Source: Podaxis mareebaensis (taxonomy: Eukaryota > Basidiomycota > Agaricomycetes > Agaricales > Agaricaceae). Taken from it: a DNA stretch of 64,000 nucleotides. A program made the translations under genes and the position numbers. The stretch covers positions 620,001 through 684,000 of the forward strand of contig JAEUWP010000470.1 of assembly GCA_018524725.1 (NCBI GenBank). Direction: 5' to 3'. Positions 1 to 10,334 of the stretch are shown here, piece by piece. The first letter of the stretch is position 1, and each line of letters begins with the position of its first letter. Below the pieces are notes generated by a model. It saw only the letters and a list, made by a program, of their open reading frames with translations. It searched no databases and was not told the DNA's origin.

Positions 1-445
1 ATTGGTGGGGCATACTTGTAACCAATGAGTGAATTCAACATCTCATATTGTCTCTCTGGAGCGCAAAGTCGGGAAGTCAGGTTGGGAAACATCGTGTGCT
101 GGATGGTAGCTCACCCAGGCGATCAAGTTCTTCCTCATCCGCAGGCAGTTGATATACGTTCGAGTAGTTGTTTAAGTTGCGCCCGAATTCCTGTCTGTAT
201 AATCGATCCCGGAGAGAGCTGTTCATGGACATGATGGAGGGTACGGGGGAGGCGGAACGCATAGAGACATTATCGTCCTCATCGACGGAGGTGAGAGTTG
301 TCACTGAACGTGGAGCGCTAAAAACGGCCGCTGAGGTTACAGATTCGTTGTCACTGAGTCGGTCGTCCATGGTAAACTCGTCGTCTGCGAAATAGCGACT
401 CCTGGAGGAGGAGGCAGATGAGTGAGTTGGTCCTGGGTGCGACAT
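1..445 (-). CDS. Putative SAM-dependent methyltransferase, N-terminal part (cut by window edge)
   Basis: Two exons are visible: 115-445 with the ATG at 443-445, and 1-55, which runs off the left edge. The intron 56-114 has GTGAGC donor and CTCCAG acceptor, and the frame continues across it (phase 1). The first ~75 residues are Ser/Asp-rich and disordered. They are followed by the motif NNYSNVYQLPADEEELDRL and, in exon 2, ERQYEMLNSLIGYKYAPP. As I recall, this stretch precedes the Rossmann methyltransferase domain in a large agaricomycete family of SAM-dependent methyltransferases related to secondary-metabolism regulators. The catalytic GxGxG region is outside the window, so the class is inferred from the leader motif only and the substrate is unknown. 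Confidence 0.6.
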
Positions 446-3161
446 GGATATAGTAACTTGCTGAAGGCGTGTCCACCACTGTTATATTGCAAGGTGAACC
501 TGTTGACTGAATTAGCCACTAGTTGGCTGACCAAACCTTAACGGCGGATATTAGCGAGCAGTCCGAAGTACAAGTGTCCGGGGCATTCAAGGCGGTGGAA
601 ATTGGTAGCCTTCTTATTAACCTTTTGAGCACGTCCGCGATTACTCATAAACCTTGCTCTCCGCAAATTACTGATAGAAAACCGACTCTAATTCATAACA
701 CCACCGCGTGCAAGGAACGCGGCTGCGTCCAGCATATCTTTTTGTTCCGGAACAGTGTCTGATCGCCCTACGATCCCATCAATACGCCTGAAGGTTGTCT
801 GGATCGGTAAGAATATCTCAAGGCAACATACAGATGGCGACGGCCTACAACCGTGAATTACACTTGTGATGCCGCCGTCCGGATTGTGCCCAGCCCGTTT
901 CAGTCCTTTTACGTCCGGCGAAAAAAATGGAGGCCGAGACACTATATACCCTGGCTTGAATGTACGCCGCACGCCCACCAAGTGCCAACTGCGTCATGCA
1001 CGTTGCGCCTTGAACGTTTGAACTTAGGCGGACTTGCTTGAGGGTGAAGAAGAAAGCCGGAAGCACCCCAGCGTTTCCTACCCCAGAAGATCGCAGCATC
1101 GGGTTTCCGATGATGCATCTCTGGGCACAAGGGGGTTAGTCTATGCTCCATGAGGGACACAGCCCCGAATAGAAAACGCATCGGCGTCAATAATCTCAGT
1201 GGGGTGACCCACTATCAGCAATATCTTCCCCCGTGTGTGGTCTTTTACGCAGTAGTCTTCCCAGATCCGACATGGCCATGAGTGAACGAGGGAGATAGCA
1301 AAAGAAGTTCCAGGATTCTGCTTGGCTGCAACTTGTCAAGGGAGAATGCGATTGGGTGGTAATGTACCAATCTACAACGTAGATCCTGTTTTACCTCTCA
1401 CGCTCTAAATTCTGTTTGTTGGCCTCCGAACCTGTCCCTAGTCAAGATCCCTGATTATCTTATTTGACATCTTCTTGGTTACCCGGATTGGACGCATTCC
1501 GTGTCGCGAAACGTTCAAATCCGCACATATATATATATGTGTCGACCGCCGATGGGTGTGCGGTTTTAGCGGAAGTTCCAACAAGACGTAGCAGCCAGAG
1601 CATAGTATGATGATTCTCTCCGACGCATCGTGCGGTTAGAGCAAACCGGAACAGCGAATCACCCACAAATCAGGATTAATGCCAATCCAGTGACTCTATT
1701 CCCCCAAATGATCCGAGTTATTAGTTCTGGCTCTGTTCGCCTCACCAAGTGGTAAGATATTACGCAAAGGCGGTAACAAAACTGGCTACCCCCACCGGTC
1801 TAGCTGCGTTGAATCATCTCAGATGACCAAGAAGTGCTGCCAGTAGCCTCGAGCCACCCAATTTATCTGCTCCGGCAGGGAATCTCCTATTATCACCGGA
1901 TGCAATATTTATTCTTCCTACCATATGCGTTAGCTCCGGTCCTTGTGGCACAATCGACTTACTGTACTACTCACATTTTTGACACGTCGCCTTTTCAGTG
2001 ATACATTCTCGATGCCATCGGAATAAACCAAAAACGTTCTCATATCCTAGCTCAATTCAGTTGCTTAACATTCACTGAATTCATATAACGAAACGGTCAA
2101 GGTCTCGTAACTCGCATCTGTAAATTAGGCACATGAGGTTCAACATGCGTAGGCCAATAATCACGTCGTCAATCAAAGCCTCAGGTGTGTAGGAATGATT
2201 GAGGTTTAAGAGCTACTATACCAGTCGCAAGTCGATGAGGCCCACTGCAAATTTTACGTCTGTTATCCTCAAAGCAATAACGCTGAAACTTTCACGGGCG
2301 GACTTTGGCTTTATTCCGCCTTGTTACTTACCGTGAAGCGGGCATAGCCCAGTTAGGCATAAACACTAATGTACCAAATCTTCCAGACTGGTTGGGTTTG
2401 CAGGATTCCGGGATGCCGTCTTGCAATTCCGGGACTGATGTGTTTCACGGCGAAACCTAGTGTACCCGCCGGGAATATCCATCTGCCTTTGCCCTCCTTC
2501 GCATTACTATCGTGGGTAAGTAGGCAGTGGGTCCTCGAAAAAGGCCGGGTTTTCTCAATAGGTTTGACCCTTCGATGGACAAAATTTGAGCATATCGACT
2601 GCGATTTCGCAAGACGGAGAAGGGGCCTCTTGCCAGACAATATCTGTCGACCTGAGGTCAACGACATGGCAAGCCTCTGCCTATCCTCACGGTGCGTCCC
2701 CATGCAACGCCCGTGAGACCTTCCGCACCTTCGCGAGTTGTGTGAATTTCTTGAAGGTGTCTGTCGGATGACTTTGTTTATTCGGCGAACACATCACTAT
2801 TTCGTCATATTCTTAGTGATCGAAGAACGGACTTGAGATATAGATCCTAAGTCTATTGATGCCACTATTTCTTGGATCATACCAACCTCTGTTTTCCGCG
2901 AAAACGGGGTGTGAGTCAGAGTTGATAGGACGGGTGAGAAGAGTACACATTCTATGTTAGTCTATAACAAAGATGATGACATTAACATGAGAATGTTCGT
3001 ATGGATGAGGACAGCGTTCAAAATATGCATGGACGTGGCTGGTCAGAAAGAGCAACACCAATAAAGAGGGGTATGATATGCAAGATAGCGCTTTCGCGAA
3101 AATCACAACCGTCAAAAAAGCGGTTACGGATGAACTGAAGGAGGTCGGCGGATTACAATAC
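446..3161. other. Gene-free interval of about 2.7 kb
   Basis: No reading frame here shows a recognisable domain, a run of splice-consistent exons or a conserved motif. The open frames are short and occur equally on both strands; for example 2353-2703 and 2369-2716 mirror each other. I see no terminal repeats, transposase/reverse transcriptase motifs or tRNA. The only simple structure is an AT palindrome at 1524-1541. The stretch contains the upstream region of the methyltransferase at the left edge and, at 2900-3161, the 3' flank of the prenyl synthase gene. Confidence 0.6.
1524..1541. repeat. Perfect 18-base AT-rich palindrome
   Basis: CACATATATATATATGTG reads the same on both strands. It is a short (TA)n tract with CACA/TGTG arms inside the gene-free interval. 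It could be simple-sequence drift; no function is implied. Confidence 0.7.
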
Positions 3162-4640
3162 TTAAGCAACTACCAGAGTGGTAAGGGCTTCCAGGCCATG
3201 CCTCGTATCGCTCTCCGGCAAAATACGCAAAATGTCACGGGCCTTTTGGGCATAGACACGAGCAAGCGACCGTGTGCGCTCAATGCCAGATGACCTGGAT
3301 ACGTAGTCAACAGCCTTACAAACAGGGTTAGCTGTAAATAAATCAAGATCAAGTGGTGACACTCACGACTTCAAGATCCCCTTTCATCTGGAAATTCCTT
3401 CGGACATAAGGTCGCAACTCCGGATATTCTTCCCAGGCAAAGAGGGTGGGTGCGGTTGCCAGCCCCGGCCGCAGATCGGAAAGACCCACTTGGAAGGCAC
3501 AGGCGTCTTCAGCAAGCTGTCTTAGACGTAAATAAGGCAATCCACACCACATGAGACATGCTTGAGACGGACCTGATGAGCAATACCGAGATTACGGCCA
3601 TATGCGTACGCCACATCTTTCCAGATCTCGCCGTCCCGAGAGCCACCGAGTACAACAGCGCCCCTGGCACTCTTTGCCATGAGGCTGGCGGTTTTTAGGT
3701 ATGTCTGCTTGAGGTATACATGCCAAGCCTCGTCCAACGATGATGGTCCTTCCAAAAGACCAGTTTTTGGGGTTTGTATCTTATCCATCCGCAGAATTTC
3801 GCCTTCCACCTGATTTGATATCACGCTTGCAATGAGTTCGACAACTTCGCTCTCCCCCAGTTGCGATAATGCCGTACTGGCTCGACCAAGAAGGAAATCA
3901 CCACCAAGAATAGCGAGTTTGTTGTTTATCCCATCCTGCTGTGGTGCAGCATCGGCGTCGGATGACGAAGTTATTTGTTCATGGAGAAGGGAAGCAACAT
4001 GTATCATTTCCACTATCTGGGCGAGGCGAATCTGTGCTGGAAGGAGTAGGGGTGGTGAAACAACATCGGAAGATATCGAGTACTCCAAGGGTGAAGGGGG
4101 TGGTCGCGGAGGAGTTAGTTGATCAATGGTAGGCCGCCGAAGACGAAATACGTCAGCAAACGACATGGTGTCATCTGGCATTCTAGGATTGCATTCGTAT
4201 AACACGTCCGGGAGCTGAAGCGGTCGATCCAGTTGCTCTCCTAAACCGGAGGTGACCTCATAAGCCGCAGACCACTGTTTATTTTGCCACCCTTTGCCCA
4301 GGCCATTGGTAGCTTTTGCAATGAGGAGTACAGTTGAAGAGCGCAGCTGTTTTCTGGGATCAAGGAAGTAATACTCGGCAATTTCTGTCAGCCCGGGATG
4401 AGCAGAGCCTAAAAGGCCGATGAGGCAACTGCGGAGGTGGGTGAGCTCTGGGGTGATGAGGGCGAATGGGTCGAAGCGTTGGGGGATGAGCTGCTCGTGG
4501 GGGATAGGGATAGGTTCCGGCAGGGCCCCGTGTTCGGTTTTCTGCGCAAGAGCACTGTATTTCCGTGTTGTGCTACGCGTGACGTTCTGGATTCTCGATG
4601 TCCATGTCAGCCGGAAAGAAGACGTGATGCGGGCGCGCAT
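3162..4640 (-). CDS. dlp1: Polyprenyl diphosphate synthase subunit 2 (Dlp1/PDSS2 type)
   Basis: This is a non-catalytic partner subunit of the ubiquinone side-chain synthase in mitochondria. There are three exons, 3573-4640, 3367-3516 and 3162-3314, giving 456 residues with all joins in phase 0. The N-terminus is Arg/Ser/Thr-rich (MRARITSSFRLTWTSR), as expected for a mitochondrial presequence. The prenyl synthase core is clear: HLRSCLIGLLGSAHPGL, then IAEYYFLDPRKQLRSS, EMIHVASLLHEQI, NKLAILGGDFLLGRAS and LKTASLMAKSARGAVVL. The canonical first Asp-rich motif (DDxxD after LLH) is replaced by HEQIT and no second DDxxD is seen. That is the hallmark of the PDSS2/Dlp1 subunit, which works only as a heteromer with the catalytic COQ1/Dps1 chain. 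The C-terminus (ARDILRILPESDTRHGLEAL) matches the family tail. The last intron uses a TGTAAG acceptor; an earlier CAG would break the frame. Confidence 0.88.
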
Positions 4641-4979
4641 AGTCCTTCACGTCTCCAGGCCGTCAGCCGTAGTGGTGAGGATGAGGACGGCAATAAGTTA
4701 TGAGTACCGTACTGGGCGGTGAGGGAGAGGGTAAGGGCTTGATCGCTGACGGTGAAGTGACGTCGGGTCAAGAGTCGGATGTTGCTGGCATTACACGATT
4801 ATTCCCGCGTTCCTGTCCGTCCGAGAAAATAAATTCTAGGTGTATGATACAGCTCTACAATATAAATTATGTCGATAGCATCGCTCGCTCTACTGAAAAC
4901 TGTCCTACGTGTCGTCATATATGAGAAGGAAAAAAGACGGGAGCGGAAAAGTCAGTCCATGACTCCATGCACTACACCA

Positions 4980-5565
4980 CTACGCAAGGCGCGTCGAACT
5001 CGGAGATGACAGTCCATTTGTAGACATAGGGGCCAGGATTTCTCGGAACTGTTCAAATGGCTTCGCTAGGTGCGACGCAAGCGCAGTACCCTGTCCACGC
5101 AAATTTTCAGCTACAGATCCGGAGGAAGAAGGAACTCGTCACCTCACCTTGCTCTGCAGCTCTTCCCATCCCACATCTTCAGTTGCGTTCAGGGCCAGAA
5201 GCATCAATGGCGGGCGGTGGAGGAAGCGTGTAGGGTCAGAATTCTCTGGGCTGTCGTCGACAGGCAGAACCAGGATCTTGCCCAGCTACAGAAGGAGATG
5301 AACATGGTCATGAGTAACGCAGGTCGAGGACGCATTGGGACTGAATATGCACCTCGCTTTCGACCATCCCCATCCCCTGGTCTTTGGTTTCCCGCCAGAC
5401 TTCTCCACTCAATCCAACAATCACGCGAACCTCGTCCTTCGGTCTCGGTGGTTTCGACGCGACAGAGACCAGCTCTCCAGCAGGAGTTAGAAGCACTGCG
5501 GTGTGCAGTTTCCCTGGAGACACAATCTGGGCAAGAAGATTATGCAGTGTCGAGAGTACGAGCAT
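4980..5565 (-). CDS. LAMTOR2: Roadblock/LC7 domain protein, LAMTOR2-like (Ragulator/EGO subunit)
   Basis: Three exons, 5353-5565, 5148-5285 and 4980-5090, join in phase 0 to a 152-residue protein. The introns are 67 and 57 bases. The N-terminal half gives a Roadblock helix-strand pattern: LSTLHNLLAQIV, then HTAVLLTPAGELVSVAS, then VRVIVGLSGEVWRET. The second exon gives ILVLPV and PPLMLLALNATEDVGWEEL. The third gives GTALASHLAKPFEQFREIL. This order and length fit LAMTOR2/p14, one of two Roadblock scaffolds that tether Rag GTPases to the vacuole/lysosome for TORC1 signalling. The C-terminal Ser/Thr tail is a small extension. Another Roadblock family member (MglB/dynein light chain type) is less likely because of the ALASHLAKP ending, which resembles the LAMTOR2 C-terminal helix. 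Confidence 0.75.
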
Positions 5566-6003
5566 CGTCAGTTGATCGTGAAGTCGGTGGGTATGAAAAC
5601 ACCGTCATTCGATGGTGTGGAGCGTGACTTGTTGCGATTGCCAAGTGATCACGGTTAGCTTTATGTGTGTTCAGCAGTCGACGTCGAACTAGAAGATCGG
5701 TCACAAATTAGTGCTACAGTGGCTCTGGGCGATTGTTTTTTTGGTTAGGGTCAAGAGCGTCTAGTTTCACGTGGCCGTGTTGTTTTCCCGAGTTAGCGTT
5801 GCTTTGGTGTTCCTTGAACCAGACTTCAAAAAATCTCGGGTAAACTGCATATTTATTCCTGCGATGAAGCCGAAGGAGGATAATAATAAAGCACAGTTCA
5901 AGCAAAACACGATATTAATAACGATAGTTTTAAGTGTTCAAGAATCTAACAGTGAAGGCAGAAAGGTTAACAAACCATATTCGGAATTTCATATCCCATA
6001 ACA
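5566..6003. other. Short intergenic space between two minus-strand genes
   Basis: It holds the upstream region of the Roadblock gene and the 3' flank of the RNA-binding protein gene. It is AT-richer than the neighbours around 5850-5970, as expected for a 3' UTR/polyadenylation area. No gene seen. Confidence 0.5.
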
Positions 6004-8642
6004 TCATTGTTTATTGCCCTGTGTTTGCTGTAGATGTGTGTGAGTTCATATGCCGTAAGCCTTTTGAGGCGGAACATACCAGATAACTCAACAGCTGATG
6101 AAATTGAGGTCCTGCTTGAGCGGGTGCAGCTGTTGGTGCACCGGGTGGTGGAGGTGGTGCTCCATATTGTGTTGGTGTAGCCTGGCGTTGCTGAGCAGTT
6201 TGCAATAATGCCATAATGTTGGGAGGCAAGCCCGTAGCATTCCCCGGTGGCTGAGCGGGTGGTACTTGAGGCACAGGGGGTGGTGGTACCCCAGTAAATG
6301 CACTACTGGGAGGCAGGGAGCTTGGGTATGGTGGCTGTTGGAGCGCAGAAGTAGGTGGGTACGGCGGGAACGGGGGCATTGAGGGTGGAGCTTGCATTGG
6401 GTGGGGCATGGGAGGGGTTGCTGTATGTGGCGGCGGTGCCACTGGGTTGGCCCCGGGCTGAGGTTGTTTTAGAGCAGCGAGTAGCTGCTGTACTTTTCTG
6501 GCTTGTTCAAGACGGTCGTCGGGCTACAAGGTATTGAGTCAGCATGTCATCCAAGTTTACATCGGTAAACAATTTACCGCGCCCACAGCTTGTGGTTGAT
6601 TCATAGGAGGTGCGAATGAGGAAGGTGTGGAACCATTGCCGTATCCGCCGCTGCCGCCACCCACATAACCTCCTCGGCTGTCATACCGATCATTATATCC
6701 ACCGCCTCTGCCACCGCGGCCTACATGATCATCGTCATGACGTCCCCGACGCCCATCGCGGTCTCGACTATAGTCTCGCCGATCATCCCAGTCGGTATTT
6801 TGGTGACCACCACGGCCACGACCACGACCTCGCCCACGACCACCCCCACGCCCTCTGTAGCCATCACCGCCATCCCAGTCACGAGAACCACCATTAGGAC
6901 TAGGCAACGTGTTAGAATCGGGGGAGCTCTCCGCAGAGATCAGGATGTGTGATCTCACCGGCTGTCAGATTGTCCTTCAGTGTGGTCCCAAGCATATACG
7001 ATATCCATCACTCCATCTTGAAGGCCTTGGTGGCGCAAGGCATTGAAAGCATCGTCGCAATTCTTAGAGAAAATTGTGAATGGTACTATTGCGAAAGAGA
7101 AGGCTGGGACATACCCGAGTATCATAGAACTCAACATATCTTGAGCTGTTGACCGATCAATACCAAATTTGAAAATCGCGAATGCGGGTAACACGCACTC
7201 AATCCGATCGTTGACTGGTCTGATCGACTTAATGTCACCAAAGGCTTGAAACTTGCGCCGGACTTCATTGTCGTCAATTGGCTGACCGGAAGGAGATCCC
7301 CTCAGAGTGACTTGGAGAGTACCCTGGAATTGCTGCAAGCAGTCTCTAGTGTCGGATTTCCCTGTTCTCGATTCAGGTAGACATTTAACTAACCTGGTTT
7401 CTCTCCCTTTCCGGACCTTTTTGGTCATCACGCGGAAGGGAGTAATGAACGTCGATCTAAGACATGGTTAAAACGATAGAAGCTATGGTAAGGAGCGACC
7501 ACTCACAGGACGCCCGCTGATTTCAGATCCTTGAAGACGATCCCGAGCACGTTCTGCAGCACGAAGGTCATACTGTACCTCAACTCAGATTATGACGTGC
7601 CCCAGTAACACACTAAAACTCACATATGTCACGAAAACCATTCCACGTGTCGAAATGAGGTCGAAAAAGGTTTTGATGCTGCCAAATTCCTCGAATTGCC
7701 GCCGGACATCTTCGCTGTTAGTTTCATACTATAATACATTGGATCAGTCTCAGATCCTCATTGGGCGTTTGCACCGGGTTCATGAAGTTTACTCGCCTTG
7801 ATGTTGCGAATGAAAAGGGTCCTGCAAGGACGCTCGCGTTGAATGCGCTCTTCAATAATGGAGTCGTGGACTTTGTCGTCTCTATCTTTACGCATGGGAC
7901 GTCGGGGACCGCGTGAGTAAGCGCCACTATCGTCATCAAAGCCGGTCGCGCCGTCTGGTTGGGAACAATACGGACGTAAGAATTCCTTCGCAACAGCACC
8001 AGAAAGAGATCGGGTAAATCAAGGACATAGCGTCCACTGCATGCGGACAGAGGCAATTCACGGTAATCATAGCGTTTCATCGACCGAGGATTGACTTTGA
8101 AACGTAGACAGCTCTCGATCTGGATAGAATGTGGTGCGACCTTGCAGACCTCACCACCTGGCTCTCGCTAACATTTAGCTTAAGCTGACTAAGTCCATTC
8201 AAGATCATCGAGTGTTTGCCACTTTCCGCGTGCCTTAAAGCGCTGATCAAGGCAGCAAATGGTCCTCGCTGTCCTTTCTGATGCGAATTTCAGTCTTAAC
8301 TATCAGCGCACCTTCATATTTCCCATAACCCTGATTATAGCTTGGATATTGACCGGTATTCTGGTAATAGGGATCTTGGTGGGGAGCCTGAGAATCATAC
8401 TCATTGTAGGCTTCCATGTCGTTGGCTTGATCATATCCCCCGTGCATTCCTCCGTCATAGGACCCATAATCGGCGCCTCCGCCTCTTCCACCACCTCTTC
8501 CGCGACCATAGCCACCCCTACCACGATAACCTCCACCGCTTCTTTCCTGAAAGCGATGTGATCTGTCGGGACCGGGACCGGAGGGGGATCCACCTCGGCG
8601 GTGACCATCAAAGCTTCCACCATAAGGATGATGACGATTCAT
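6004..8642 (-). CDS. RGG-rich protein with two RRM domains (Mei2-like RNA-binding protein)
   Basis: RNA-binding protein with an Arg-Gly-rich N-terminus, two RRMs, a second RGG block and a Pro-rich C-terminus. Exon 1 (8312-8642) encodes MNRHHPYGGSFDGHRRGG and Gly/Tyr/Asn-rich low complexity. Exon 2 (7797-7954) begins DGATGFDDDSGAYSRGP and leads into RRM1, whose RNP2-like strand is TLFIRNIK. Then come 7624-7728 (TFFDLISTRGMVFVTY, RNP1-like), 7507-7572 and 7394-7456. RRM2 starts at 7323 (GTLQVTLRGSPSGQP). A downstream exon encodes tandem RG repeats and the last exons a Pro-rich tail ending QTQGNKQ, with the stop at 6004. The RRM1 linker and the RGMVFVTY motif resemble Mei2-type proteins. Unusual points: the intron 7955-8311 is 357 bases long, and the intron 7729-7796 has a GC donor (AAG|GCGAGT), because every GT alternative gives an immediate stop. 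Role inferred: mRNA binding/processing. Confidence 0.85.
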
Positions 8643-9047
8643 GTTTTCTCAGAAAAATGGGGCAAATTCAAGGGTTGCAACTGTCTTAGTGACGTGGCGC
8701 GCGTGTGCAAGGCGAGGGGAACGAGGCAAGCGCAGGCTAGGAAGAACGGAGCCGAAGTGCACTGGTGTAGAGGGTGTGATGATGATGGGGACGACGAGCT
8801 CAGACTCAGTACTCAGGGAGAACCAGACTACAGAGATAGAACGGTTGGCAGATACGTCTGACAGTGTTGATGGGAGGGGGGAAAGAGAAAACTGGTCAGC
8901 ATGATTGATCCCCACGGATCGCCCTTTACTGCACCCGGCAAACCCCGCACCGCTGTCACAGCAGTCACGCTACTGTTTTGGGCCAGCCGTGCGTGGATGC
9001 GCAGTGGGTGGTGCGTCACATCACACCACTTGGTCTTCTGCACAACC
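8643..9047. promoter_or_regulatory. Divergent intergenic promoter region (RRM gene / RAB5)
   Basis: 405 bases separate the start codons of two divergently transcribed genes, so both promoters must lie here. No clear TATA box is visible on either side. The open frames seen through it (for example 8649-8915) have no domain and are taken as chance. Confidence 0.55.
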
Positions 9048-10024
9048 ATGTCCAAGCAGTATCAGTTTAAGCTCGTCCTCCTAGGTCAGTACTACCTCCT
9101 CTATTAATTCACGTCCCTCATATCATACCAGGAGAATCTGCCGTTGGCAAGTCCAGGTAGTCCTTACCACCATCCTCCTTGCGACGCCACTCACTCTACC
9201 CCAGTCTTGTCCTCCGTTTCGTCAAGGACCAGTTTGATGACTACCGGGAGAGCACAATAGGCGGTCAGTCCCATCCGCCTTCAAACAAATTCACTAGTCT
9301 GACTATCTCCTCTAGCTGCCTTCCTCACACAGACAGTAACACTCGACGATCAGACAACAGTCAAGTTTGAGATATGGTATCCACTTCCTATCTGGTTCCT
9401 CTTCACAACTGACTCTCCTTCAGGGATACTGCTGGACAGGAACGTTACAAGGTACGTCCTTTCTCTTCATTTATCAACTCACAGCTAACATTGTCTACTC
9501 TAGTCTTTGGTATGCCCCTTGCCGTATTGCTGTGCACCCCAATACTGAAACCCCGCCCAGGCTCCAATGTACTATCGTAATGCCAACTGCGCTGTGGTCG
9601 TTTACGATATCACGCAATCATCGTCCCTCGAAAAGGCCCGCACTTGGATACGTGAGCTCCAACGACAGGCAGACCCGAACATCGTCATCGCACTCTGTGG
9701 CAACAAGTCTGATCTTGCGGCCCGACGTCAGGTATCCCAGGAAGAGGCGAAGAAGTACGCTGAGGAGGAAGGTCTCATGTGGGCGGAGACGAGTGCGAAG
9801 ACCGGTGAAGGTGTGACGGAAGTGTTCACGGCAATCGGTCAGTGTTCTATTTCAGGAGTCTCGCCTGGTTTTTTGACATCTTTGCAGCCAAGAAACTCCC
9901 ATTGACTGCTTCTCCAGCTGCGCGACCCGGCGCAGGAACGAGAACAGGCCCCGGTGCGCGACAGGGTGTCGATCTTAACAAGCAGGCCAACGCACAAGGC
10001 CAGAATGAGGCTTGTAACTGTTAG
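9048..10024 (+). CDS. RAB5: Rab5-family small GTPase (Ypt5/Vps21)
   Basis: Early-endosomal Rab GTPase that controls endosome fusion. Eight exons: 9048-9084, 9132-9156, 9205-9263, 9316-9376, 9424-9451, 9504-9509, 9561-9837 and 9888-10024. They sum to 630 bases, or 209 residues plus stop. GTPase motifs are intact: P-loop GESAVGKSS split over exons 1-3, switch I RESTIGAAF, DTAGQERYK (G3), GNKSDL (G4) and ETSAKTG (G5). LAPMYYRNANCAVVVYDIT and RQADPNIVIALCGNKSD are Rab5-specific in character. The C-terminus EACNC is a CxC-type double geranylgeranylation signal. Exon 6 is only 6 bases (TCTTTG, Ser-Leu) between ctctag and gtatgc. Without it the switch II sequence RYK-SL-APMYY would lose two invariant residues. 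It is convergent with the RasGEF gene downstream. Confidence 0.95.
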
Positions 10025-10334
10025 AGTCCTTGTGCTGCCCACTCCGCAGCTAGACTCCTATGCTTTTGTGCTCACATCCATCGCTTATTGCGCGCCCTGT
10101 AACCTACTCTTCCTCTCTTCGCAGGTCTCGGACTTTTGGGATATATACATTTCTACGCATTATTTGCTCTTGCCGTTCCTAATGCATCTACGTTCCTATA
10201 AACACTTAACGTTTAATGGCGGGGGGTGAGCATAACTAAGCCTACACATAACGCTATGAATACACAAGGTCCGAACCGTCGTAAAAGGTCGTATCAAAAA
10301 AGGTCGTAACAATTCAGCCAAGAGCTTCCGTCTT
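10025..10334. other. Convergent 3' flanks of RAB5 and the RasGEF gene
   Basis: 310 bases between the two stop codons of facing genes, so this holds both 3' UTRs/terminators. No gene and no stable hairpin stands out by eye. Confidence 0.5.

Noticed and set aside
2353..2716. Two mirrored open frames of ~115 residues on opposite strands
   Set aside because: They overlap almost completely, have no recognisable domain, and no splice partners were found; judged chance frames.
5070..5627. 185-residue plus-strand open frame
   Set aside because: Antisense to the three-exon Roadblock gene; no domain, and it spans that gene's introns as well as its exons.
8259..8561. Plus-strand frame opposite the RGG exon
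   Set aside because: Reverse reading of a Gly/Arg/Tyr-rich coding repeat gives long Ser/Thr/Ile frames; no independent evidence.
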